Below the pieces are notes generated by a model. The model had not been told where the DNA came from. It did no database searches and was given only the letters and a program-made list of their open reading frames with translations. Positions 35,271 through 47,696 of a DNA stretch of 64,000 nucleotides are shown in pieces. The stretch covers positions 160,407,650-160,471,649 of the forward strand of contig JAVHZZ010000007.1 of assembly GCA_036250195.1 (NCBI GenBank), given 5' to 3'. Source of the stretch: Mixophyes australis. Taxonomy: Eukaryota; Chordata; Amphibia; Anura; Limnodynastidae. The translations under genes were made by a program, and so were the position numbers. The number at the start of each line of letters is the position of its first letter. Position 1 is the first letter of the stretch.

Positions 35271-35964
35271 CCTCTTCATATATCCCACACCAACATAGCC
35301 ATTTTCTCCATATCTTCATCCTCCACATCCCAATCCTCTTGCCTGGACTTTAGGGCAATATCCAGCATAAACATTAGTATTATGAGTCTTAATATTTCTT
35401 GCCACCCAACCATGTGGCTTCAAAAATGGGCCACGGTATTCAACGCAGAACTTCCCAGCACGGGTATTATATGACATCATTATTAGTAGTAATATTTATT
35501 TCTATAACTACAGCACTTTATATATTGTGAATGAACATAGTAATAAAGCCATGCTGATTATTAACAGACAGACACACATATATATGAGGGCTGGGCTCAC
35601 AAGCTTACAATCTATTTACTTTTACTAACAGAACACTGCAGTGATGGAGGCCCCCACATGTACCTGTCAGGGTACACTTAGTATAAACCCATCTGTATCT
35701 GCCTTCAATTGTCTGAATTTTTGGCAGTTTGCTCCACAGGGTAATTTGGGTCCTAATCATTGGTCTTACAAAGCACCACAGACGCAGATCTAAACTAGGG
35801 CCATATGTATAGTTCTACTATTGGAGCCAATCTCCTCTTTATAACAGGGGTTGTTGGACTCTGACCAGTGTATAGTACAAGAATATCCCAACTGGACTCA
35901 CTATTGTGGACCTATATTTCCTTCCACTGTCCCACTCTGCCTGCAGGGACCTCTCCCGACTGTC
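35271..35964. other. unassigned, with a possible old LINE/SINE tail
   Basis: Around 35490-35625 the sequence has AATATTTATTTCTATAACTA and later AAGCTTACAATCTATTTA. These resemble the minus-oriented tail of the SINE/L2 family, but the match is weak. No gene. Confidence 0.35.
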
Positions 35965-35967
35965 TAA

Positions 35968-36601
35968 TACCCCATTCATACTGCACCAAAAACCCGGGTT
36001 TTTGCAGAGGCACGCTGAAAAACCCGGGTCTTGGTGCAGTATGAATAGTCCAACCACAAAATCCCGGGTCTAAAATCCCGGGACTTAGACCCGGGATTTT
36101 GCGAGGGGTAATTCCCGGGTTGGACCCCGCTCGCCTGCAGTATGAATGGTGCAACCCGTGTAATTCCCGGGTCTCACCATTCATACAAAAGAAAAAAAAA
36201 TGGGGAAGTAAAAAAAAAAAGATTTTAATTAATAAAAAATACATAACAAATGTTTACTTAACTTATTTTCAGCCAGCGGTGTCTCCGGTGCGTTGCCGGC
36301 TGTCAGGGGGACCTCTGGGTACTAAAATGACATCATTTCTAATGGACTAGAGGTCCCCCTGACAGCCGGCAACGCACAGGAGACACCGCTGGCTAAAAAT
36401 AAGTAAAGTAAACATTTGTTATGTATTTTTTATTAATTAAAATCATTTTTTTACACTTTTTTTTTTTTAAAACCCGGGTCGGGCAGGTGCAGTATGAACC
36501 CGCCCGACCCGGGAATCTTCTTATCTATACTGCCCTGTGCCCCAGCAATATCCCGGGTTAACAACCTGGGATATTGCCGGGGCGGCAGTATGAAAGTGGT
36601 A
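35968..36601. mobile_element. fold-back element with CCCGGG clusters, TAA TSD
   Basis: Ends TACCCCATTCATACTGC and GCAGTATGAAAGTGGTA, flanked by TAA on each side (35965-35967, 36602-36604). The central part is a long inverted repeat: about 95-bp arms at 36222-36316 and 36350-36445 contain CAGCCAGCGGTGTCTCC and its complement. Outside these arms are more than ten CCCGGG(T) motifs, often in opposed pairs. There is no transposase. The TWA-type duplication suggests a Harbinger-like mover. Confidence 0.84.
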
Positions 36602-36604
36602 TAA

Positions 36605-38009
36605 TAGATATATTGTTCTGTGTCGTTATCACCATTATCGTAAAACTGACAACTGTCTGTCGCTGTCAGGAGTCAATAAAGTGGAAGAGGAATTTAATGA
36701 GAATTATGACCCTGTGATACTTTATGATGCATCTGATTGTTGTATCCGTTTATCTACGGACAATTCCTAATGATTCAAACATATCACAGTCTTAATCTGC
36801 AATTACAGCCTCATGTTCCTGCAGGTTCTTCAGGGAATATCCTCAGAAAACGTGGAGATAAACGTTGGGATCTCTTGAATGATTTCTTATGAAACAGAAT
36901 CAGCATTTAAGCTCTGATAATATCTGTAGTGATCTGTGCGTCTCCCACGTGAAGAGCACTCGGCTCTCTTACACCAAACAACTTCTCTTAATTATCCCAT
37001 AATTCCCGCGGCTCCTGTCTCACAGAAGGACGTACAATATATTACTGAAGCCTCAATAATTCCTCTGCTACAGTCAATCAGCCTCATTGTTTGAAGCTTT
37101 GCTCCAGATTTAGCTTTAATTAATTGTAATTTATTCCCTCTAGTACAAGTTGTGAAGCCAAAATGATAAAGTAAATATTGTGAGATATAAATAAGTGCTG
37201 TAGTGTTGAATGAGGAATCCACCTGGACGCCGCTGCCGTCAAACGGAGTCTCCAGGCTGGATGTTTGAGTGTAATTCCTCCATACAGCACCTACAATCTG
37301 CCTGATAGCGCCACAATCTGGGGACATTCACCATTTTAGTCACCCTTTGCTGAATTGTTTATTTTGTTGGAGATAGGGCCCTATCTGTACACAGTACTCA
37401 GGGTGAGGTCTTCCCAGTGACCTATAAACACTTTGGGGGATATTTTTCAAAGGTCGTTTTTTCGCGCAGACTTGAACTCTTCGCAAAATTGACTGCGATT
37501 TTGGTCACGTGCGGCGTTGTACAGCGGGTTCAAACCAAAGACTCCAAACCACCGGCGACTTGAAGCAAATGCAGTGATTTTTAAAAAATGCTGATTTAAA
37601 AACACATAAATTGCACAACTTCTACCCGGGTTGGTACCTAATTACGACAGTGGGAATGTCGTCAGGCTAAATACCGACACTTCCATTGTGCTGGCAGGTT
37701 GCCAATATCAGCAGTCAGAATGGTGACATTAAAAGAGCAATGTTGTCTGATCTGTGAATGTCGCTAATCACACTATTGACATCGTCCACCTGTCAGAACA
37801 ATGGAAGTGTCAGAGTTATGACCTTACCTGCACTACATAAGTCTGCCTATTGCCTATGCTTAGTTAATAAGGTTGCAGGAGAGAGAGCAGGGAGTGGTAA
37901 TGATGTCTGTTGACATAAACCTCTGACATTGGGTATCCCTGAGGCCCTATAAAAGGCTAATTTAAGGTCCCGCTACCCTTACTCCTGTGAGGGAATTATG
38001 TATATGTGC
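36605..38009. other. unassigned sequence
   Basis: No gene recognised. One MITE-like tip (GGGGGATATTTTTCAAAGG) occurs near 37434 without a partner end. Confidence 0.45.
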
Positions 38010-38342
38010 TAGGGGTGTGCACCGGCCACTTTTAGCGTTTTGCGTTCTGATTTGTTTTGCCAAAACACCCAACGAAAGGTTTTGGTTCTGATTTAGGGTT
38101 TTGGGTTCTGATTTATTGTTTAAAAAAGCATAAAATGTGCTAAAAACCAGTTTTTTGGTTTTTTTTTTCACTCCTACACTATTATTAACCTCAATAACAT
38201 TCAATAAGAATCATTTCCACTAATTTCCAGTCTATTCTGAACACCTCACAGCTATCTGGACTGCGTAGTGGAGTGGCCCCGGTACCCAATTTGGTACCGG
38301 GGCCACAATACCTCCTCCAACTGGTCTGAATTCCACTGCACA

Positions 38343-39662
38343 GATAGCGGACACCGGTTGCACGTCTAACACCAACATTGCAGTTACAGCCGCAGTTATC
38401 CGCTTTGCAATAGGGTGACTACTGTCGTACTTGGTGCTCATGGCAAACGACTGTTGGACGGTCAATTGTTTGGTGAAAGTTGTAGCGTTCTAACGACTTC
38501 CCCTCTGGGAAGATGACCGACTAACAGCAGCAACAGCGGCAGTAGTAGGCGTACCGCTGCAGGATTCCTCGGATGAATCCCGTATTGAAGAGGACTCAGT
38601 CTGGCTGGTGACATGGCCTGCAGGACTAAATCTGATGGAGATCGTGGAGGAAGTTGACGAGGAGGGTGTTGGTGGTGTGTATCCAACAGGACCAAGGGAT
38701 TTAGGTGTCCCTGGACTGATGACGGTCCTAGCCTCAGTTCCTGAACTAACCACTGAACTATGAAGGTTATTCAGGTGACGTATAAGGGAGGATGTCCCTA
38801 GGTGGCCAATATCCTTACCCCAGCTTATTTGAGCTTTACATAAGCTACATATGGCCATACATTTGTTGGCCGGATTTGGATAAAAATAACTCCAGACCAA
38901 AGAGGTGCATTTTTTGGTCTTCTGACCAGGCATGACGATGGGCTTTTTCATCCCATGGACATCAACTGTTTCCCCCCCTGGTGCCTCATTTAAAATAACC
39001 ACATCAGCATCCTCATCATCAAGTTCCTCCACAGCGCCAGCTACATCAATAGCCTCCTCCCGGTGTACAACATTGACACCTTGATTATCCAAATCTGGAT
39101 CTACACTGTGGGTGATCCTTCCAGCATATGCAGAGGGTGTGCTGCAAATGGTGGATGGAGTTACCTCTTCCCGTACAGTGATGGGAAGGTCAGGCTTCGC
39201 AACCACCAACACCCTTGGACTTGCCTTGGGGATTTGTGATGTCATCTGTTTAGAAGGCAGAGTTGTTTGTTGTTTTGTTGTTGTTGCTGACAGCATAACT
39301 CTCTTAAATTTTTTTGAGAGGGGGGGAGGAGGAGGGCTTAGATCCTTGGGTGAAGCTGAACTATTAGTCCTGAACACGGACCAGGGCCTAAGCCGTTCCT
39401 TGCCACTCCATGTCGTAAATGGCATATTGACAAGTTTTTGTTTCTCCTCAGATGTTTTTAATTTTCTTTTTTTGGTAATTTTAGTCAACTTTGGGTTTTT
39501 GGATTTTACATGCCCTCTACTAGGAGATTGGGCATCGGCCTTGGCAGACGACGTTGATGGCATTTCATCGTCTATGTCATGACTAGTGGCAGCAGCTTCA
39601 GCATTAGGAGGAAGTGGGTCTTGATCTTTCCCTACTTTATCCTCCAAATTTTGGTACTCCAT
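38343..39662 (-). pseudogene. hAT transposase, N-terminal part with in-frame amber stop
   Basis: The frame starts at the ATG at 39662 (MEYQNLED; an upstream TTG is only an extension). It has a low-complexity Ser/Pro/Thr region and a Lys-rich stretch, then a BED zinc finger at about 38757-38903: aromatic WSYF, CSLC and HLNNLH, giving C-x2-C-x20-H-x4-H. A TAG at 38490-38492 interrupts it. The same frame resumes immediately with QQSFAMSTKYDSSHP and ITAAVTAMLVLDVQPVSAI, which matches the start of the hAT catalytic domain, and then departs from the family near 38343. No DDE residues remain. Confidence 0.85.
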
Positions 39663-39877
39663 TATATGCAGCACAACAGAGCGTACCCCTAAACCACAAA
39701 CACTCGGCAAAGCCTTTACAAATGATCTGCGGCACAGGAGAGTAGCACTGGACTGGAGTTATATAGCAGTACCTAGTATTTTTTAACTAATTTTTTTATA
39801 CATTTTTTCAATTATTTTTGTATAATTTTTTTTACATTTTTTTATAACTTTTGAAAAATTTTGAAATAACAATGCCC

Positions 39878-40030
39878 TTAGCAGAACAGAGCACAGGACA
39901 CAGGCAGCACCACTGGACTCAGCAGGACAGAGCACAGGACACAGCACCACTGGACTCAGCAGGACAGAGCACAGGACACAGCACCACTGGATTCAGCAGG
40001 ACAGAGCACAGGACAAAGCACAAAGAACCA
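39878..40030. repeat. 37-bp subterminal repeat inside the hAT element
   Basis: About four units with GCAGGACAGAGCACAGGACA and CAGCACCACTGGACTCA. Its place between the terminus and the frame start would suit transposase binding, but that is inference. Confidence 0.85.
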
Positions 40031-40270
40031 CTAAACTGATTAGGAGCTCCCTAACTACAACCTCCCTCACGAGTGATCACAGCCAGAATGAAGATGGCGT
40101 CCGCAAGGTGAGTATTTATGACATCCGAGTCTTGCGAGATCCGACGCGAGACTTGGATGTCATAGCCTCAGTTTGGCTCCCGGATGTTCCCGAACAGTGC
40201 TCGGATCCCGTCGGATCCGCACTGTTCGGGTGGGCTCGGATTTGCGGAAATCCGAGCCCACTCATCCTTA

Positions 40271-42700
40271 ATTCATGCACAACCATTTTTTAAGGGCACT
40301 TAACACTTTGCTTAATTGTCTGAAAGTGTTGGCTGTGTAATCCAGAACAGTTTTGAGCTCACAGACAGGACAGAGCCTGTGGCTATAAAGTGTAGGGCAA
40401 ACAATAGTTTCAGGATAACAGATGCTAAATGTACACAGGGAGGAGACATATTGTCAGCTTTGTGATAAATGTATCCTGGTACGTACACCGAGGGCAGCCT
40501 GCGGCACATACAGAAATTTTGGTATAGAATTATATTAATTAAATGAACTCATCCTACATTGTAAGGTGTAACTTTTTTCATGTGTATAGTTTGTTTTTTT
40601 ACAGAACTAAATTCCAGGGAGGGAAATATTACTAATCACCAGATGCTGAGGTATTTTGTCCACTGCAGATGGTGCTGAAGCAGCTAAACTACGGGAGCTC
40701 CCTCCGGAACAATGTTATATTTGGTCCAGTTTATCTTGAGAGCCAAGAAGTGGCTGAATCCAACAATCGATCAACCACCTGAAACAAAGTTTTAGGTTTT
40801 GAGTGCTGCGCCCCTACCAAGAATAGCAATGTGTCCCTGTAAGGATACCTGAGCTTAGTGGTCATGGATTTACCCGAAATAACCCGAAATGTGGGAGGAC
40901 AATGTGAGGCATAATTTAGAGCCAGAATTTTAACATTGGTGGATAACTAGGAGATGACTTCTGGTGAAATATGTTTTCACAGGGTATTTAATGTAACCAC
41001 AGCTGGGATGAGCGAAACGTTGTAATGTGTTTAGTGGTTAATATGAGGCCAATTACAACTATCTGTAAATTGTTTTGGAAACAGAAAACAGTTAATCAGA
41101 ATGCAGGCATTCATCACATGGACGTGGATTTCAGAATTGCTATTTTAGTGAAGTAGTGTATGGCTTTGTTTCCCATATACATACCACAGGCAGCCCCCAT
41201 ACACAAAGATTGAAACTGGTGGTGCAGGTTAAGGGACAAATCCAAGTGGAGATATGGAATGGAGATTCTGTTTGCTTGTAACCCACTCATACAGACACCT
41301 AGTGAGATAGTGATATTAGTAAGTAGCACTGGCCAGCTGCCCATCACATCATCATCATGCATTTTCATATACGATCCATAAAAGCTTTGAATGCCCTGTT
41401 TTCTCAAAATATCTATCAATAATTTTATTTTTGGTATGTATGCTACCAAACATACTAATTTCATGTGCTGACCCTGATTATACATGATCTATGGGAATAT
41501 ATGTTACCTCAGCCCCATAACTTAGCTGAAAAACAATATGAATATCAGATCTAATCATGCATTATTTCTATCATCCTTTCATTGTTTTTATAATCATAAT
41601 ATAACAAATGTTTAATCTTCTCTAGAGAGATGTGTCCAGTCTGGGATGGGCCCAGTCTCACCTCCAGGACACGTGTCCATCACACTGACGGCGACTGCGC
41701 ATTCACACTTATTTCAAAAAGAAAATAACTGATCTGACTTTAAAGGGAACAAACACATTGAACTAAGTGAAGCTGTGTGAGCGAGGCTGTGTTTTCCTCA
41801 CAAATCTGTAACATATGGGCTGCAGCAGACAAGGAGTCAGTGATTAAAGTAAGTGCGGAATAGAGAATTATTTTGGCTCAAATATATTTTGGGAAAGGAA
41901 CATATGGGAGATGACATGTGGAATTGTGTCTCAACCCCAAGTCTGACAATCACACCTCCAGAAATCATTTCACCCGCCAACAAGTCTGTATAATCACCAC
42001 CTGCGCCTCTGAAATAGAGTTTAAACTTCAGCAGTTATTAGCGTAACAGAGAAAGGATTTGTGTGGAAGGAAAGGTGAAGCCAGATGTTGGATGCGGCCT
42101 CTCGTTGGGCTCCTCATATATATATATATATATATTATTGTGTAATCTGGATTTGTCACATAACTGTATATCTAACTATATACAACATATGTAAAGTGTG
42201 TAAATGTACATATTGGAATATACGTTATAGATAAGAGGCGCAATTCATGTTCTTCTCTTATATAGGACAACCTTTATCTGTAGTATTTCTATGGATTTAT
42301 GGTAAATATTATTGCTGGTTACTATGTTACACAGGACACTAGAAACTTAATGGATACATTTGTTTTCTTGATACTCTATTAGATGTCATTGTTACTGAGC
42401 GTGAAACAATAAATATAACTGGCACATTTCACATGTACAGACATCATTAATCCCACAGTCATCTTCATACCGGGGTCACTGTATAAATAATTACCCGTCA
42501 AAAATAGTCTTTGGGGTTTTATTGTTAACTGATTGTAAAAAACAGAACGACTCCTTGAAAGTCACCACTTCCAAGTATATAATGCAGATAGTCAGGTGCG
42601 GGTGGGGTTGGAAGTCAGATTTTGGGGGTGATATTATGAAATATTGTGAAAAAAAATGTTTTAACATTTCCAAATTCTATTAACATCAGATGATAATAAA
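40271..42700. other. unassigned, about 2.4 kb
   Basis: No gene supported. A 123-codon minus-strand frame (41114-41485) has no recognisable domain. A (TA)n tract lies near 42117-42135. Confidence 0.45.
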
Positions 42701-42742
42701 AATAATAATAATAATAATAATAATAATTAATTAATTAATAAA
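42701..42742. repeat. (AAT)n and (AATT)n microsatellite
   Basis: AATAAT repeats followed by ATTAATTAATTAAT. Confidence 0.93.
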
Positions 42743-42973
42743 GTTAAAAATGTCCACAAATATTCTGTAACCCACAGAAACCCATCAGATGTTTCATGTA
42801 ATTCCCTAAACTGCAGCGGAGAAATGACTGGTTGTGGATTAATTAATGGATCAGACCTTTCTTAGTAAAAGCAAAAGTAGAGAAAGCAAATCCGGTTCTC
42901 GGAGGTGACGCCAGTTCTATTAGATGCTAAGAAAACGATGTATAAGAAATATAGACAGAAGGGAATAAAAATC
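42743..42973. other. unassigned spacer
   Basis: No gene or repeat recognised. Confidence 0.5.
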
Positions 42974-43147
42974 AAATAACACTAATACTGCACACATATA
43001 GATAACACTAATACTGCACACATATAGATAACACTAATACTGCACACATATAGATAACACTAATACTGCACACATATAGATAAACACACAATACATAGTT
43101 ATAGATAAACACACAATACATAGTTATAGATAAACACACAATACATA
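42974..43147. repeat. two short adjoining tandem repeats
   Basis: Four units of a 26-bp repeat with ACTAATACTGCACACATATA are followed by three units with AGATAAACACACAATACATA. The second appears to have grown from the shared ATAGATAA piece. Confidence 0.9.
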
Positions 43148-43430
43148 AAACTCTATTGTTCGGGAGATACAGTTATATTTACTGTTACCAGACCTAAGAG
43201 TTGCGCTGACAGCGCCATTAAACAACCCGCTCTCTGCTGCCGGTGTAATCACAGGCGACAGCGGATGGTAAATGTGACCCCGCAACAGGGAAGAAGCTGT
43301 AACTGCAGCCCTGAGAGTCTGACATCAATAGGAGGGAAAACAGCTCAATCATTCCCAAAAATGTTGGGTAGAAGTAGAGATGTGACAGTGATAGTGGTAA
43401 CTGCTGCAGTCACATGACCCTGTTTATACA
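43148..43430. other. unassigned spacer
   Basis: No gene recognised. Confidence 0.5.
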
Positions 43431-45141
43431 CAATATAATATAATGAGGTGTCCTATACACAATATAATAATATAATGAGGTGTCCTATACACAATATAAT
43501 AATATAATGAGGGGTCCTATACACAATATAATAATATAATGAGGGGTCCTATACATAATATAATAATATAATGAGGTGTATTATACACAATATAATAATA
43601 TAATGAGGTGTCCTATACACAATATAATAATATAATGAGGTGTATTATACACAATATAATAATATAATGAGGGGTCCTATACACAATATAATAATATAAT
43701 GAGGGGTCCTATACACAATATAATAATATAATGAGGTGTCCTATACACAATATAATAATATAACGAGGTATATTATACACAATATAATAATATAATGAGG
43801 TGTCCTATACACAATATAATAATATAATGAGGTGTCCTATACACAATATAATAATATAATGAGGGGTCCTATACACAATATAATAATATAATGAGGGGTC
43901 CTATACACAATATAATAATATAATGAGGGGTCCTATACACAATATAATAATATAATGAGGGGTTCTATACACAATATAATAATATAATGAGGGGTCCTAT
44001 ACATAATATAATAATATAATGAGGGGTCCTATACATAATATAATAATATAATGAGGGGTCCTATACACAATATAATAATATAATGAGGGGTCCTATACAC
44101 AATATAATAATATAATGAGGGGTCCTATACACAATATAATAATATAATGAGGGGTCCTATATACAATATAATAATATAATGAGGGGTCCTATACACAATA
44201 TAATAATATAATAAGGGGTCCTATACACAATATAACAATATAACGAGGGGTCCTATACACAATATAACAATATAATGAGGGGTCCTAAACACAATATAAT
44301 AATATAATGAGGTGTCCTATACACAATATAATAATATAATGAGGTGTCCTATACACAATATAATAATATAATGAGGTGTATTATACACAATATAATAATA
44401 TAACGAGGTGTATTATACACAATATAATAATATAATGAGGTGTCCTAAACACAATATAATAATATAATGAGGTGTATTATACACAATATAATAATATAAT
44501 GAGGTGTATTATACACAATATAATAATATAATGAATTGTCCTATACACAATATAATAATATAATGAGGGGTCATATACACAATATAATAATATAATGAGG
44601 GGTCCTATACACAATATAATAATATAATGAGGGGTCCTATACACAATATAATAATATAATGAGGGGTCCTATACACAATATAATAATATAATGAGGTGTC
44701 CTATACACAATATAATAATATAATGAGGTGTATTATACACAATATAATAATATAACGAGGTATATTATACACAATATAATAATATAATGAGGTGTCCTAT
44801 ACACAATATAATAATATAATGAGGGGTCCTATACACAATATAATAATATAATGGGGTGTATTATACATAATATAATAATATAATGAGGTGTCCTATACAC
44901 AATATAATAATATAATGAGGGGTCCTATACACAATATAATAATATAATGAGGGGTCCTATACACAATATAATAATATAATGAGGGGTCCTATACACAATA
45001 TAATAATATAATGAGGGGTCCTATACACAATATAATAATATAATGAGGTGTCCTATACACAATATAATAATATAATGAGGTGTATTATACACAATATAAT
45101 AATATAATGAGGTGTATTATACACAATATAATAATATAATT
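43431..45141. repeat. 32-bp AT-rich minisatellite, about 53 units
   Basis: Units contain CTATACACAATATAATAATA and TAATGAGGGGTC. The main variants are GAGGGGTCC, GAGGTGTCC and GAGGTGTATTA. A CGAGGTATATTA unit recurs about 1 kb apart (near 43763 and 44755), followed by the same neighbour. Confidence 0.96.
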
Positions 45142-45224
45142 TATTCCCCTACCTAACATCTCTCTGACCCCCAGACCAACATTGCTGTGTGACTGGATCA
45201 TATATCCCACTAAGCACTTTTCCT

Positions 45225-45436
45225 ATCACTATCTTGAGGCCCCGGTATGTAATATATGGCACTTATTCTCCTCTATCTAACCCCTACATCCCTATAGATT
45301 AGAAGTTTATGAGCTGCACCCTCTTAGTGCTTTGTCTGTTAATGTCTCGCCTTAATTTATTGCTGTGTTTGTTCAGAATTGTTAGGCGCTGCGGAGTATG
45401 TTGGCGCTACATAAATAAATGTTAATAACAATAATG
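45225..45436 (+). mobile_element. L2/CR1-type LINE 3' end
   Basis: A 5'-truncated fragment ending AGGCGCTGCGGAGTATGTTG, GCGCTACATAAATAAATG and an AATAAC-type tail. It is the same 3'-end design as the LINE at 33489. The left boundary is uncertain. Confidence 0.68.
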
Positions 45437-45537
45437 GTCGGAAGAATTATCAGAAATTTGGGGTGTACAAATTAGAATCTGAGGAAATGTATAAATCAAG
45501 CTGCCTTGTAGGGGGTTAAAGCGTTCATACATACATG

Positions 45538-45835
45538 GGGCCTGAGACATTAAGGAAAGTAAGGCAAAAAAAGGAGTAAATCTTTTCCAGGACAAAACAT
45601 GTTACAATACAAGGGGTGCAAACTACTTTATTATTTTGCACATAAGTTAAATACTGACTGTTTGTTCATCTAGCACACAGATACTTGATAGTTTATTTTT
45701 ACACTGAAATATAAAGTTGATCTAGGACATGTCCTACCCCAACTATAACTCTGTCTCCACATTTTAAATTCACCTCCCCCTCCAGGTACAAAGTTACTCC
45801 TTTTTTAAGCTATCTTCTCCTTGATAAATACAGCC
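45538..45835. mobile_element. MITE, same family as 6518-7731, uninterrupted
   Basis: Starts GGGCCTGAGACATTAAGG and ends with the degenerate CCTTGATAAATACAG. The interior matches the 6518 copy across the point where that copy carries its extra 0.9 kb, so it serves as an empty-site reference. Confidence 0.82.
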
Positions 45836-46488
45836 AGGGTACAATTCCATCTACCGGAACGTGAATCAAGATGATACACACATTGTTAGGATTCTTGCAC
45901 TATATAATCTATTGAAATGTGCACTCTATGGGGTAATTTACTAAGGACATTTGTTTGCGTTTTGCAAATCATCCCACATCGGCCGCAGTTTTCAGCTCCA
46001 AACCACACAATTTACTATTCAGAAGGTGAAAGCGGTGGAGGTGCGTTGGGGGTTTGAACACCCCTAAGTCACCTGCAGTTTATATACTGATTTACCCCTT
46101 ACATTATCTTCCAGGGTACTCAGCATCGTGCCTCATGGGGGGGTGGGCCGACAAAGTAATCGCCCCCGAACCTAGAGAGGCCCAGTCCAATGCAGAATAA
46201 CACTGGACACCGATTGGTACCACTGGCCGCTGGGTACCAGGGTATAAGGGTTAATATATAGGGGCCGCTCTTGTGGCTCTAAAAGTAAATAAATAATATT
46301 ACCCATAGTATGTACAGCCGCTTGCATAACTAAATTATCATTGCTGCTTTTATTAAAAAAAATGTTCCCTCTAAATCATACTTAAATAATGTTTTCCTAC
46401 TAAATATTTACCTAAAATCTTCTGTTCTTGGTCCGACACTCCATATGGAGCCATATATAAGACAGAGCGCACAAAAGCTCTTCCTGGC
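45836..46488. other. unassigned, possible small MITE
   Basis: GGGGTAATTTACTAAGG at 45930 and TGATTTACCCC at 46088-46098 could be the ends of a 170-bp MITE, but the match is short. The rest is unassigned. Confidence 0.35.
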
Positions 46489-47696
46489 TGTGACAGGATG
46501 GACCCCCTGATGCCACCCTGTCTCTTGTTGCTGGGAACCCGCTGGGCTTACTTTACCACCGTTCCCTTTTGTTATCCCAAATGCGCCCTCTAACCGCAGT
46601 AGGAGGGGCTTACAAATGCTGTCACCACTGGACTTCTTACCGGGGTAACTGTCACTGCAAGAGTACCCCTTCGCTGGTACACTTGGGCTGGTGCCCCTGA
46701 CCTCTTCCTATAGATCAGGGTGCTGTGGATGGATCCCCCCTGGCCTATCACACTGGCCAGAGCTGCTGGGTAGCGGCAGAGCGGTGGTACTGGATGCTGG
46801 GTCCAAACCTCAGACAGCCGGAAACGGATTAGATTTTGGGTCTAATCTGTAGGTCACAGGATTTTCAGCATGAAGAAGTTCTCAAGCAGGTCTTTGAAAC
46901 AAGTGATGTTTATTTGCAGTCGCACTGATTGAAGGTACCAGTGATCAGGTCAGATGGAACAATAATGGTACATTCAGTACAAACCAGCGCTGTTTTATAG
47001 AGTTTTGGACACAGCCTCACAGGGTAAACCAGCCCCCTGAAGTCTGAGTTATTTTTAGTAACATGATGCAATGTGTTTACCCAAACATGGATTTAAATGC
47101 AATTTATACTTTAACCATGATACAGGTAACGGCTCCCTGCCGTGCATTCAAGTGTTGGTCACTCACATTGAATAGACTCATTTAGCAATTCCTGCTATCT
47201 GCAAACAGACTCCATCCTCACATATGTCTAATTGGAGATTTCCTCTAGTAACCTTACAAAACTCCAAACAAGATATTTCCTCTACCAAAATACACAAAAC
47301 ACTGCCTCAACAAATGCTTATTGCATCAGAAATGAATACCTCAGAAATTAATGCCATTCCTCTGCAAAGTGTCACACGATATAGTAAAATCACACTTGCC
47401 AACCTTTATAATCTTCTTTTCGGGAGATCCCAGGCAGGCGGGAGTGGTTGGAGGGCGGGAGGGGCGGGGCGCAGTGAATTGCGCCATTTTGGCCGCAAGA
47501 TGCTGTTTGCGGGATATATGTCTGCTCTCCCAGGAGTCCGGGAGACTTATCCGAATTTTGGGAGTCTCCCGGACATTCCGGGAGAGTTGGCAAGTATGAG
47601 TAAAATCAGTACATTGCAATGAGATAAAGAAGCGCCCTGCGCTATTTCCTTTAAATAAACTTATACCATAAGTTATTTGTAAGTGATCCAGTCACA
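46489..47696 (-). mobile_element. LTR-family copy 3, interrupted by a hAT MITE
   Basis: On the minus strand it begins TGTGACTGGATCACTTAC and ends GGTCCATCCTGTCACA, like the solo LTR at 4197-5051. The shared GAGGTTTGGACCCAGCATCC block is near 46798. A MITE at 47391-47598 splits the segment: the GTACTGATTTTACTATA landmark is broken in the middle and restored when the MITE is removed. Its 5-bp flanks do not match. Confidence 0.82.
47391..47598. mobile_element. hAT-like MITE with AGTAAAAT TSD
   Basis: A 208-bp element with ends CACACTTGCCAAC and GTTGGCAAGTATG, flanked by AGTAAAAT on both sides (47383-47390, 47599-47606). The interior has nested inverted CCCGGGAGA/TCTCCCGG-type motifs such as GGGAGTCTCCCGG. 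It is inserted in LTR-family copy 3. Confidence 0.9.

Larger units (their letters stand above)
38010..40270 (-). mobile_element. decayed hAT transposon carrying a BED-finger transposase remnant
   Basis: The right end on the minus strand reads TAAGGATGAGTGGGCTCGG. The left end reads TAGGGGTGTGCACCGG. Flanking octamers ATATGTGC and ATTCATGC agree at 5 of 8 positions. Inside, from 5' to 3' on the minus strand, are a 37-bp subterminal array, a BED-finger frame, a truncated second transposase domain, and an AT-rich tail. Most of the catalytic and dimerisation region is deleted. Confidence 0.75.

Noticed and set aside
38232..38465. Separate small gene downstream of the BED-finger frame
   Set aside because: It is in the same frame as the hAT transposase after the amber stop, and its apparent start is an internal TTG.
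41114..41485. 123-codon minus-strand frame
   Set aside because: No recognisable domain, repeat family or splice context; length is compatible with chance in AT-rich DNA.
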